Shown here: piece after piece, positions 32,509-40,915 of the stretch | Layout of the letters: each line of letters opens with the position of its first letter | How positions within the stretch are numbered: the stretch's first letter is position 1 | Assembly (NCBI GenBank): GCA_017517815.1 | Contig: JAFWYA010000046.1 | Location: forward strand, 1 to 47,801 | DNA length: 47,801 nucleotides | Direction of reading: 5' to 3' | DNA from: Clostridia bacterium | GTDB lineage: Bacteria > Bacillota_A > Clostridia > Christensenellales > Aristaeellaceae | Program-made: the position numbers and the translations under genes | Notes under the pieces: generated by a model | Databases searched by the model: none | What the model was told of the DNA's origin: nothing | The model's input: the letters and a program-made list of their open reading frames with translations, nothing else

Positions 32509-33417
32509 ATGGCAGGCATCATTCTCAAACAAACGCTGACCATGGGACTTTACATGCTGATGGGGCTGGTTCTGTTCCGCACGGGCAAGCTCACCAAGGA
32601 AGGCAGCCGCTGTATTGCCAACATGCTGCTGTGGCTCATTCTGCCTGTGGTCATCATCCGCTCCTTCCTCAAGCCCTTCACCATGGAAAACCTTGGCGCA
32701 TTGGGCGTCAGCTTTCTCATGGGCGGTCTGTCCTACTTTGTGGCAATGGGCCTTTCGTGGGCCATCTTCCGCAAAAAGCCGCTGGATTGCTTTGCCTGCG
32801 CCTTTTCAAACGTGGGCTTCATGGGCGTGCCGCTGGTGACCGCCAGTTTCGGCGCAGAAGCCGCCTTCTACCTGTGCGGCCTTGTGGTGTTCGTCAACCT
32901 GTTTCAGTGGACCTGGGGCGCGTCGCTGCTTCAGAAGGAAAAGAAACCTCTTTCCATCAGAGGCATGCTGCTCAACCCCATGTTTCTGGCAACCGCCATC
33001 GGCTTTGTGCTGTTCGTGACCGGCCTTGGCAACCGCCTGCCCTCTGTTGTGACCGGCGCGCTCAGCGGTGTAGCCGCGCTCAACGGCCCGCTGGCCATGG
33101 TGGTGCTGGGTGTGTATCTTGCCCAGACAGAGCTGAAGACCCTTGTCACCCGCACGCAGCTGTATTGGGTGAGCCTGGTGCGCCTGCTGGTGATCCCCGC
33201 TGCAACGATGCTGGTGCTGGCGCTGCTGCCGGTGAGCGTTGACAGCCGCCTCATCGTGCTGATGGGCGCAGCCGCTCCGGTCGGTTCCAACGTGGCGGTC
33301 TATGCGCAGCTGTACGACAGCGATTATCCCTACGCCTGCCAGACCGTGGCCCACAGCACCATCATATCCATCGCCACCATTCCGCTGCTGCTGCAGCTGG
33401 CCAATGTGCTGTTCTGA
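32509..33417 (+). CDS. AEC-family transporter (auxin efflux carrier type)
   Basis: 302 residues with about ten membrane helices. The first ones contain LYMLMGLVLFRTGKLTKEG and ANMLLWLILPVVIIRSF, typical of the family; a later conserved piece is AFSNVGFMGVPLV. Bacterial members export or import small organic acids such as malate; the substrate here is not known. The ATG follows AGGAGG at 7 nt, 16 bp after the regulator stop, so it is probably cotranscribed with the two-component genes. A strong terminator follows. Confidence 0.92.
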   Translation: MAGIILKQTLTMGLYMLMGLVLFRTGKLTKEGSRCIANMLLWLILPVVIIRSFLKPFTMENLGALGVSFLMGGLSYFVAMGLSWAIFRKKPLDCFACAFSNVGFMGVPLVTASFGAEAAFYLCGLVVFVNLFQWTWGASLLQKEKKPLSIRGMLLNPMFLATAIGFVLFVTGLGNRLPSVVTGALSGVAALNGPLAMVVLGVYLAQTELKTLVTRTQLYWVSLVRLLVIPAATMLVLALLPVSVDSRLIVLMGAAAPVGSNVAVYAQLYDSDYPYACQTVAHSTIISIATIPLLLQLANVLF

Positions 33418-33420
33418 TGC

Positions 33421-33464
33421 AAAAAGCTCCGCATTCCTGTATTTACAGGAGCGCGGAGCTTTTT
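33421..33464. terminator. Bidirectional terminator
   Basis: 12-bp outer stem (33421-33432 with 33453-33464) with A and T runs, plus an inner CCTGTA/TACAGG stem. It separates the AEC gene from the convergent decarboxylase gene. Confidence 0.93.
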
Positions 33465-33470
33465 GGGACT

Positions 33471-34334
33471 TTATTCGACTGTGGTTCCAATTTTTTCGCC
33501 CATGTGCACGATTGTTTCAATATTCAAACGGGAATTCTCCAGAATATCATCGTCGATCTTCACGCGATCAGGCTGGACGAGCAGCACGACGGTCGAACCT
33601 CCAAACTGGAAATATCCTTTTTCCTGTCCGCGAACAACGGTTGCTTTTCCATGATGGTTAACGATTTTCCCCACCAGCAGCGCGCCGACCTCCATCATCA
33701 GGATATCTCCAAATTCCCCGCTGTGCAGGATGCTGTATTCGCGGGAATTTTCCTTGTAGATGGGATAGTGGTCGTTGGCGATGGGATTGACCGTATGCAG
33801 CACGCCGGGGATGTGGACGTTCTCATCCTTTTCGCCGTCACAGACATAGCAGTAGCGGTGATAATCGTCCACCGTCAGACGGAAGACCATTGCCCAGCCG
33901 CCTGCGTATTTTTGTGCCAGTTCTTTGTTTTTCAGCAGAGCTTCCACCGTGTATTCCGTGTGCTTAAGCCGCAGTCTGCGGTCTTGCGTAACGGGCAGCA
34001 CAGTCAGCTTGCTGTCGCATGGCGCGATGAAATGATGCGGCTGCCTATCAACAGGGCGCATTTCGGGGCGGATCTTACGGGAAAAGAATTCGTTGTAGCT
34101 GCTGTATTCCACGGGTTCAAACGGCCGCATATCAATGCCGTTTTTTCGGATAAATGGCTTGATCAAAAAGCACGACATCCTGGTCGAAAGGAATTTGCCG
34201 GCGAGCTTTGAAACAGCCGGTGCAACCAGCGGGCGAAGCAGCATACGTCCGACAGCATTTCCGTAGAGAACACCAAGCAGCTTGTCCTGCCCGCCGGGCT
34301 GATCAACCACTCTGCCGTCACGGTGCTTCATCAT
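33471..34334 (-). CDS. psd: Phosphatidylserine decarboxylase proenzyme
   Basis: About 287 residues. Self-cleavage at FGGST (Ser247) would create the pyruvoyl group of the alpha chain and leave a larger beta chain. The conserved FxPVxYxSYNEFFSR and VDDYHRYCY segments are present. It turns phosphatidylserine into phosphatidylethanolamine at the membrane. Start read as ATG 34334, 8 nt after GAGGA inside the end of pssA; ATG 34349 and 34331 are also in frame. It overlaps pssA by about 17 bp. In the common variant the cleavage motif is LGST; here it is GGST. Confidence 0.94.
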   Translation of the reverse strand: MMKHRDGRVVDQPGGQDKLLGVLYGNAVGRMLLRPLVAPAVSKLAGKFLSTRMSCFLIKPFIRKNGIDMRPFEPVEYSSYNEFFSRKIRPEMRPVDRQPHHFIAPCDSKLTVLPVTQDRRLRLKHTEYTVEALLKNKELAQKYAGGWAMVFRLTVDDYHRYCYVCDGEKDENVHIPGVLHTVNPIANDHYPIYKENSREYSILHSGEFGDILMMEVGALLVGKIVNHHGKATVVRGQEKGYFQFGGSTVVLLVQPDRVKIDDDILENSRLNIETIVHMGEKIGTTVE

Positions 34335-35037
34335 CGCTGATTTCCTCAATCACATCTATGATTTCTTCGACAATCGGGTTGGTTTCTTCATTGACGGACG
34401 GCACGCGGAAACGAGTGAAAGTGAAAATAATACCCACAGTGAATGCCAGAATCAGCGAAAGCGTGATGATCGTCTTTAAGCTGGGCTTTTTCAGCGGGAA
34501 ATCAAGAATAAAGAAAAACCCGACCAACAGCAAAATCACATGCAGCAAGATCATAAATATGAAATCCGGCAGAACAAACTGCAGCCAGAACGCAAGCGGC
34601 AGAATAAACGCAATGGACGTTACGGGCAGCCCGCGATAAACCTTGTTTGCCCCCTCTTCCGTCTGCTGGCGTTTGGCCTCCAGCACGTTGAAAAATCCCA
34701 GACGGATGAGTGCGCACAGGCAGTAGAAAATCACCAGAACAACGCCCAGCGTACCGCGCACACCAAGCAGATAACAAATCATTGCAGGAAAAATGCCAAA
34801 GCAGATCACATCGCACAGCGAATCCAGCTGAATGCCAAACGTCCTTTCATCCTCCGTGCGGTTCTTCTTGGTGCGGGCGATACGGCCGTCAAACGCGTCG
34901 CAGATGCCCGAAAACGCAAGGCAAAAAATGGCCGTCTTATAATCGCCGTGGATCGCACGGGTCATGCCCAATATAGAAGAAATCAGACTGATGTAGGTCA
35001 TGATGACCGTGTAGTCATAAAAGCCAATCAAACGCAT
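34318..35037 (-). CDS. pssA: CDP-diacylglycerol-serine O-phosphatidyltransferase
   Basis: 239 residues of the CDP-alcohol phosphatidyltransferase family, with about seven membrane helices. The catalytic signature begins DAFDGRIAR and ends GIQLDSLCD; the segment between is longer than in the minimal DGxxAR-x8-GxxxDxxxD form, as in Gram-positive PssA. It makes phosphatidylserine from serine and feeds the decarboxylase encoded directly downstream. Start ATG 35035-35037 follows a GAGGAGG site at some distance and an AAGG closer in. The C-terminus ends in an acidic tail (EEIIDVIEEISDDEAP). Confidence 0.95.
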   Translation of the reverse strand: MRLIGFYDYTVIMTYISLISSILGMTRAIHGDYKTAIFCLAFSGICDAFDGRIARTKKNRTEDERTFGIQLDSLCDVICFGIFPAMICYLLGVRGTLGVVLVIFYCLCALIRLGFFNVLEAKRQQTEEGANKVYRGLPVTSIAFILPLAFWLQFVLPDFIFMILLHVILLLVGFFFILDFPLKKPSLKTIITLSLILAFTVGIIFTFTRFRVPSVNEETNPIVEEIIDVIEEISDDEAP

Positions 35038-35194
35038 CCTTGGTAATGCCTCCTCAGTCTTTTGGGTTGAATGCTGCAGCCTTTTGCAAGGTCGGCCACC
35101 GGAGGAATAAACAGTTATTTCATCCTACCATGCTGCAGGCAAAATAGCAATCAAATTGTTTACATTTCTTTCTCCATTTCCAGGAATAAAATCA

Positions 35195-35224
35195 TTCCCG
35201 GCAAACCGTAGCTTTTGCCGGGAA
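35195..35224 (-). terminator. Terminator of the MATE gene
   Basis: 11-bp perfect stem (35195-35205 with 35214-35224) just past the MATE stop, followed on the minus strand by a mixed T-rich stretch. Confidence 0.8.
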
Positions 35225-35229
35225 CTGTT

Positions 35230-36588
35230 TTATGCTGTTTTCATCTGCACGACCTTTTTTTGCCTGACAATCAGATAATAGATACCCTGCGCCAGTGCCG
35301 TTGCGCCCCAGCTGATGGGGTAGGAAATATACAGCAGGAAGATAGAAGGATTGATGGGGAAAATAAAATACACCCACAAAAGCCGCAGCACGCAAATGCC
35401 CGCGATGGAGATCATCATGGGACCGAAGGAGTTGCCCATACCGCGCAGGCCGCCCACGAAGACTTCCGACAGGCCCAGCAGGAAATACGGCGCTGCCGTC
35501 GCGTAGAAGCGCTGCATGCCCATGGCGATGACCTCCGGATCCGGGCTGTAAATACCCAGCAGCGGACGGCCCAGCACCAGCATGGCCAAACCCAGCGTCA
35601 GGCCGGCCGTGATCTCGCACAATGCACAGGTGATCATAATCCTGCCCAGTCGGTCGGCTTTTTTGGCGCCCACGTTCTGGCTGGTGAAGGTCAGGCAGGC
35701 GGTGTAGAAACTGTTGGTGGCCACATACACAAAGCCTTCGATGTTGCCGGCTGCGCCGTTTCCGGCCATGCCGATGGAACCAAACGTGTTGACTGCCGAC
35801 TGCAGAATCATGTTGGAGATGGCAAACGTGGCGCTCTGAATGCCCGCCGGCAGGCCGATGCGAATCTGCGGCAGCACCTTTTTGGGATTGATGCGCAGCT
35901 TGCGCAGATCCAGCCGGATGGCCGTGTGCGACCGCATCAGGCTGATCACAACCAGCAGGGACGACATCACCTGCGACGCAACCGTTGCCAGCGCCACACC
36001 CACCACGCCCATGTGGAACACGATCACAAAAATCAGATTCAGCACCACATTGAAAGCGCCCGAAAGCATGAGGTAGTACATCGGGCGGCGTGTGTCGCCT
36101 ACGGCGCGCATGACCGCCGCGCCAAAGTTGTACAGCATATTGAAAACAGAACCGCCAAAGTAAATCTTTACATAGATCGAGGACAATTCGATCACGTCGT
36201 CCGGCGTTTTCATCCACTGCAGCAAAGGCCTTGTCACAAAAAGGCCCAGGATGGTCACAATCACGCCGCATACCAGCGCCATGGTGATGGACGTGTGCAC
36301 GGAATCATGAATATCCTTATGATCGCCCGAACCGTACGCCTGCGCCACCAGAACGCTTGCGCCCAGAGACAGGCCCATAAATACATTGGTGATCAAGCTG
36401 ATCATGGAGCCGGTGGAACTGACCGCCGCCAGCGCCTGCGCGCTTGCAAAACGACCCACCACCACAACGTCGGCCGCGTTGTACAACAGCTGCAGCATGC
36501 CGGACAGAATAAGCGGAACGGTAAACCGTAAAACCTGCGGAAGCAGAGGTCCACGGGTCATATCCATTTCATATTGACGCTTGAGCAT
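35230..36588 (-). CDS. MATE-family efflux transporter
   Basis: 452 residues with twelve predicted membrane helices in two related halves. Family segments include FTVPLILSGMLQLLYNAADVVVVG near the N-terminus (helix 1) and GLPAGIQSATFAISN in the second half. It probably exports cationic drugs or metabolites using Na+ or H+. ATG follows GGGAGG. It has a strong promoter (36624-36651) and forms its own unit. Substrate unknown. Confidence 0.94.
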   Translation of the reverse strand: MLKRQYEMDMTRGPLLPQVLRFTVPLILSGMLQLLYNAADVVVVGRFASAQALAAVSSTGSMISLITNVFMGLSLGASVLVAQAYGSGDHKDIHDSVHTSITMALVCGVIVTILGLFVTRPLLQWMKTPDDVIELSSIYVKIYFGGSVFNMLYNFGAAVMRAVGDTRRPMYYLMLSGAFNVVLNLIFVIVFHMGVVGVALATVASQVMSSLLVVISLMRSHTAIRLDLRKLRINPKKVLPQIRIGLPAGIQSATFAISNMILQSAVNTFGSIGMAGNGAAGNIEGFVYVATNSFYTACLTFTSQNVGAKKADRLGRIMITCALCEITAGLTLGLAMLVLGRPLLGIYSPDPEVIAMGMQRFYATAAPYFLLGLSEVFVGGLRGMGNSFGPMMISIAGICVLRLLWVYFIFPINPSIFLLYISYPISWGATALAQGIYYLIVRQKKVVQMKTA

Positions 36589-36623
36589 AAACGTACCTCC
36601 CGGGCAAAAGCCCCTTCCTGTAT

Positions 36624-36651
36624 ATTATACGTCTGCACTTTGGCCTGTCAA
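36624..36651 (-). promoter_or_regulatory. Promoter of the MATE gene
   Basis: TTGACA (36646-36651), 16-bp spacer, TATAAT (36624-36629) on the minus strand: both hexamers are consensus. Confidence 0.85.
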
Positions 36652-36710
36652 GAAGTGCGCCGCCGGTTTGATTTTCCTCTTCTTTTCGCTTGGAGTGTAA
36701 GTGAATGCGT

Positions 36711-36739
36711 TTGACCTCTCACTTGAGTAATGATATACT
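36711..36739 (+). promoter_or_regulatory. Promoter of the LRR-lipase-RTX gene
   Basis: TTGACC (36711-36716), 17-bp spacer, TATACT (36734-36739), about 40 bp before the start codon. Confidence 0.75.
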
Positions 36740-36780
36740 ATATATTGGAATATATCTTTTCTATGAGAGGATGTTATTAT

Positions 36781-39700
36781 ATGAAAAAGTATGTTGCTCT
36801 GTGTATTGTTTTACTGGCCATAATGATTTTTCCCGTTGCACTGGCCCAGACCTATACAAGCGGGGACTATCAATACACGGTCTCAGACAACCGAGCAACA
36901 ATAATGGGTTATAGCGGAACCAGTAGTACCCTTAATATCCCTGCTACTATTGGGGGCTATCCCGTAAATGCGATTGGTTACAATGCGTTTATGAGTAACA
37001 GTAAATTAATATCCGTTATTATCCCTGAGGGTGTTGTTGCCATTGGTAGCCAAGCTTTCTATGGGTGTTCACAACTTGCTAGCGTCAGCCTTCCCGAATC
37101 GTTGGCAACCATTGAGCATGCTGCCTTTCGAGGGTGCATAAAACTAACTTCTGTTACACTTCCGCCAAAAATCATCAAATTGGAATCGGCAGTTTTCTCA
37201 GAATGTTACGGCTTAACCAGCATCGAGATTAAAGGCAATATTTCTTCCATAGGCGATTCTGCGTTTTACCGTTGTAATCTGGCATCTGTTAACCTGCCGG
37301 ATACTGTTACTTCCATTGGGGAGACGGCATTTTATGAATGCGCTAATCTGAAGACTATCAATCTGCCTGATGGGATTTGCTCCATCGGTAATCAGGCGTT
37401 TGATGGTTGCTCCAGTTTGACATCCATAGATATTCCTGCGTCAATGACTACTATCTCAAATTCTACATTCAATAGATGTAGCAATCTTAAGACCCTTACT
37501 CTGCCTGATGGTCTTCTGACTATTGAGGCTCATGCTTTTGCAAACTGTACAAATCTAAAAAACGTTGTTTTCCCAGCCAACCTTACTTCTATAGGAGCAT
37601 GGGCTTTTCAGAGCTGTTCGTCTCTCGCAGAAATAAAGATTCCTTCCAAAGTAATCGAACTTGAACATTTGGCTTTTTGCTATTGTACCAATCTAGTCAA
37701 TGTATATATTACCCCTAACGTTGTGTCCATTGACACAGCCACTTTTATAGGATCAGACAGTGTTGTGGTTATCACTGAAGAGGGTAGTTATGCACATCAG
37801 TGGTGCATTGACAATGGTGTTCCCTTCAGACTGGAGCAGCCGCAGGATGATTATCTTGAAAAGTTATCAGTAAAACCTGAGGATTTTGAGACTTTTACAT
37901 ATTTGTGCATGTCTAAAATGGCAACTCTGCCGTTCGAGCAATTAAAATTTGCCGTAGGGGAAGATGCCCTGTGGATAGTTGAACACGGAGGAGGGTTTAC
38001 TGGCCCTATCTGGAACGAGAGTACGTGGGGTAGACGCGATACAAATAAACTGGCTTTTTCTGTATCTTATAATGATCTATTCAAATTGTGTTTGAACAAT
38101 TGGAGAATTTGCCGAGTCGAGCAAAACCAAACAACTGGATATGGTGTAACTGTTTTCATCAATGATCAAAAGAAAGAAATTGTTATTGCCTATCGAGCTT
38201 CCGATCCCCTTAATAGTGAAGCATTCCTAAACGACTGGGTTGAAAATGATTTTATCCTCTATTTAACAGACAGGACAGGCCCCCAACTACCTGAGGCATT
38301 AACAACATATAAAAAGGTATTAGCCGACTGTCCCAATGATTACTCAATTACGTTAACTGGTCATTCGCTTGGAGGAGGGTTGGCCTTAGCTGTTTCAACT
38401 TTAGAGAATACACGTGCACGTAGCTTTAATTCTGTGCCCATGTTTAGTAGTGTGTTTGCAAATTACCCATCTCAAATTAACCTTGCGTTTGATGGTGTAG
38501 ATAAATTAGACCATCGGGATTTCATTTCTGAACATGATATTATCGCCGGGCTCTGGGACACTCAAAAGTTCATAAGCAAAGTCTCTGAAATAATATATCC
38601 ACTACGGTTGCTTGGAACCTTAAGCGACATAAAGAATGCAACAAATTCACTATATAAGCAGTTTAGAGCAGATGTGCTTGTTGCGCTTTCCACGTTTTTT
38701 GTGGGAGAACAAGTTGGCGAAACATGGGAAGAGTTATTAGACGCTCTGCTTGATTTCGATGTTCGATTGCCAAACGAAACTTTTGAAAAAAACCATTATA
38801 TGTTTAAAGATCATATGGTTTATTCGCTGGATATTAACTCCATCATGAAACTTTTGGAATGTCATGATGTTCATTCTCTTTTTAGCATCACCGGAAATGA
38901 ATTTCATTTTAACCAAATATTAGACGCTCAAGAATATACAGAGACAGATTATGCTTATTTCTCCCGTACCGGAACTGCAATTCAGTTGCCTCCATGGAGT
39001 GATTCAGCGCCGATAAATTACTCAAAGCCGAATAATTCAAATATTATTTTAGGCGCTACGGGTAGCCAAAAGCTTAGTGCAAAACAAGCTACTAATGTGA
39101 ATGATATGATTTACGGCGGTAATGGCAATGATCAAATTTCTGCTTTCGATGGTGAGGATGTATTAATCGGTGGGGCGGGTAATGACATTCTTTCCGGCGA
39201 TACAGGAAATGACCAATATGTGTACACGAAAGGCGATGGACAAGATATAATTTATGACATCAGTGGAAATACTCATATATACTTGGAAGGATTTGAAAAG
39301 ACTGATCGAATTGAATGCCGCATCAACGACAGCACCAACATCGCAAACAAAAAGAGCTACCATGGAATATATTGCAATGGTGACAGAATAATTTCTGTTT
39401 GTATTGATAGAGCCAGTTCCATTTTTGAAGAAAACAGTTTACAAGCTGGTAGTCTCCAACCAACGCAACGTGTAAATTGGCTATACATTCACAAAGATGG
39501 AGAAGTCATCAAAATTGCTGACGAGCAACGCCATACCTGTACCAGATACGTATTCCAATGTCCTGTTGCAATTCAAATTTTTGATCAAAACCAACGTATG
39601 ATTGCAACCATCGAAAGTGGCGAAAATCAATCCTTGTTTACAGAATACGGTCACTTCTATGCCTTTGAGGAGGAAGATGGTAGTTACGGTAAAGTTATTG

Positions 39701-40071
39701 AGTTGTTTGAAGGGTATAGTTTGAAAGTTTCTGGCGAAGATGAGGGCGAGCTTGATTTGATTGTCGAAGACATGGGCGAGGACAATCCCTACTCACTTGG
39801 TGCCCAAAAGATTCCAATCAAAAAAGGAAGCAAAATCACCATGAACGGCAATCTCCTTAGCGGCATGCAAGTCATTGTTGATCATGATGGCGACGGAATC
39901 AGCGATTATGAAGCACAGCTGACAAGAGATCTTGTTGGCGCGCCTACGACTACGCCTCCTACCACAGGAGATACTACGCCGCTTGGTTGGTATTGGTTGC
40001 TTTGCACGGTCACATTCGGGTTAGCTGTCTGTTTTCTCAAACGTTCGTCTAGGGTAAACCAAAAGCCATAA
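36781..40071 (+). CDS. Multidomain surface protein: LRR, lipase-like, RTX, C-terminal anchor
   Basis: 1096 residues. A Sec signal (1-23, ending ALA) is followed by about a dozen BspA-type leucine-rich repeats of ~23 residues (about 60-355), as in SIGDSAFYRC. Next is an alpha/beta-hydrolase of lipase class 3 type: IVIAYRASD, then the nucleophile Ser529 in LTGHSLGGG. Residues about 779-820 carry glycine-aspartate nonapeptides (GGNGNDQIS, GGAGNDILS), as in RTX Ca2+ rolls. An EF-hand-like loop DHDGDGISD is at about 1033. The end has PTTGD (1060-1064), a membrane helix and a basic tail, resembling a sortase signal. Start ATG 36781 has a GAGG site 12 nt away. Sequence is AT-rich, suggesting transfer. 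Role unknown; adhesion plus lipid hydrolysis is an inference. Confidence 0.85.
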   Translation: MKKYVALCIVLLAIMIFPVALAQTYTSGDYQYTVSDNRATIMGYSGTSSTLNIPATIGGYPVNAIGYNAFMSNSKLISVIIPEGVVAIGSQAFYGCSQLASVSLPESLATIEHAAFRGCIKLTSVTLPPKIIKLESAVFSECYGLTSIEIKGNISSIGDSAFYRCNLASVNLPDTVTSIGETAFYECANLKTINLPDGICSIGNQAFDGCSSLTSIDIPASMTTISNSTFNRCSNLKTLTLPDGLLTIEAHAFANCTNLKNVVFPANLTSIGAWAFQSCSSLAEIKIPSKVIELEHLAFCYCTNLVNVYITPNVVSIDTATFIGSDSVVVITEEGSYAHQWCIDNGVPFRLEQPQDDYLEKLSVKPEDFETFTYLCMSKMATLPFEQLKFAVGEDALWIVEHGGGFTGPIWNESTWGRRDTNKLAFSVSYNDLFKLCLNNWRICRVEQNQTTGYGVTVFINDQKKEIVIAYRASDPLNSEAFLNDWVENDFILYLTDRTGPQLPEALTTYKKVLADCPNDYSITLTGHSLGGGLALAVSTLENTRARSFNSVPMFSSVFANYPSQINLAFDGVDKLDHRDFISEHDIIAGLWDTQKFISKVSEIIYPLRLLGTLSDIKNATNSLYKQFRADVLVALSTFFVGEQVGETWEELLDALLDFDVRLPNETFEKNHYMFKDHMVYSLDINSIMKLLECHDVHSLFSITGNEFHFNQILDAQEYTETDYAYFSRTGTAIQLPPWSDSAPINYSKPNNSNIILGATGSQKLSAKQATNVNDMIYGGNGNDQISAFDGEDVLIGGAGNDILSGDTGNDQYVYTKGDGQDIIYDISGNTHIYLEGFEKTDRIECRINDSTNIANKKSYHGIYCNGDRIISVCIDRASSIFEENSLQAGSLQPTQRVNWLYIHKDGEVIKIADEQRHTCTRYVFQCPVAIQIFDQNQRMIATIESGENQSLFTEYGHFYAFEEEDGSYGKVIELFEGYSLKVSGEDEGELDLIVEDMGEDNPYSLGAQKIPIKKGSKITMNGNLLSGMQVIVDHDGDGISDYEAQLTRDLVGAPTTTPPTTGDTTPLGWYWLLCTVTFGLAVCFLKRSSRVNQKP

Positions 40072-40075
40072 ATTT

Positions 40076-40116
40076 TTCATCCATAGTTTTGTGAAAAGCA
40101 CAGAACTATGGATGAA
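40076..40116 (+). terminator. Terminator of the LRR-lipase-RTX gene
   Basis: 13-bp perfect stem (40076-40088 with 40104-40116) with an inner TGTG/CACA pairing, followed by TTTTG. Confidence 0.85.
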
Positions 40117-40267
40117 TTTTGATTGTTATACTTTTGTTGGTTGCCATGCCCAAACCGAGGCCATCAACTTTGAATACTTCCAAATTATCACCCTGTACAA
40201 GTCACACAATCTTGTAACTTTACGTTACTTATAAATCATTTCAGTTTTGCGAAGCCTGTCTCCCTGC

Positions 40268-40296
40268 TTGCCGCCTGATAGGTTTTATGTTACAAT
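40268..40296 (+). promoter_or_regulatory. Promoter of the XRE-cupin/acyl-CoA synthetase operon
   Basis: TTGCCG (40268-40273), 17-bp spacer, TACAAT (40291-40296), with the ribosome site about 28 bp downstream. Confidence 0.7.
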
Positions 40297-40339
40297 ACTT
40301 CCATTCGCCCTACACGGGCCCAAAGGAGGCGCACCCGTT

Positions 40340-40894
40340 ATGTCCGATTCTATGAAGCAGATCGCCATGCGTATCGAGGACCTTCGTGAAAGCTCGGACT
40401 ACACCGTCGAGCAGATGGCTGAAATGCTGAATGTGCCCGCCGACGAGTACCGCAGGTATGAAAGCGGCGAGGCGGATATGTCCATCAGCTTTCTGGTCAA
40501 ACTCAGCGATGTTTTCAACGTCGATATGACGGAGCTGCTCACCGGTCAGGCTCCCAGACTCAATGTGCTCAGCGTTACCCGCGCGGGCAAAGGCCATCTG
40601 ACGGACTGCCACGACCAGTATGTATACAAAAACCTCGCTTACAATTTCATTCATCGCAAGATCGAGCCCATGTACGTCACCGTGCAGCCCGAGGACAACA
40701 AGACCCTCACGCCAAACAGTCATGACGGACAGGAGTTTGACTACATTCTCTCCGGCACCATGCACCTGGTGGTGGGTAAGAACGATATTGTTCTGGGCCC
40801 CGGGGACAGCGCTTACTACGATTCGCGCACGCCCCATGCCATGGAAGCTGCCGGTGACGAGCCTGTGCATTTCCTTGCGATCGTCATTCCGTAA
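40340..40894 (+). CDS. XRE-cupin transcriptional regulator
   Basis: 184 residues. The N-terminal XRE helix-turn-helix (about 5-65) contains YTVEQMAEMLNVPADEYRRY. The C-terminal cupin_2 barrel (about 115-184) has HDGQEFDYILSGTMHLVVG and GPGDSAYYDSRTPHAME, with His and Glu in metal-binding positions. Such proteins are repressors or activators that sense a small ligand. The ATG at 40340 follows AAAGGAGG at 10 nt. It precedes the acyl-CoA synthetase gene by 21 bp; this pair is a recurring arrangement, suggesting that it controls or is controlled by the acyl-CoA pool. Confidence 0.92.
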   Translation: MSDSMKQIAMRIEDLRESSDYTVEQMAEMLNVPADEYRRYESGEADMSISFLVKLSDVFNVDMTELLTGQAPRLNVLSVTRAGKGHLTDCHDQYVYKNLAYNFIHRKIEPMYVTVQPEDNKTLTPNSHDGQEFDYILSGTMHLVVGKNDIVLGPGDSAYYDSRTPHAMEAAGDEPVHFLAIVIP

Positions 40895-40915
40895 GCGTTA
40901 CGAAGGAGTACAAGA

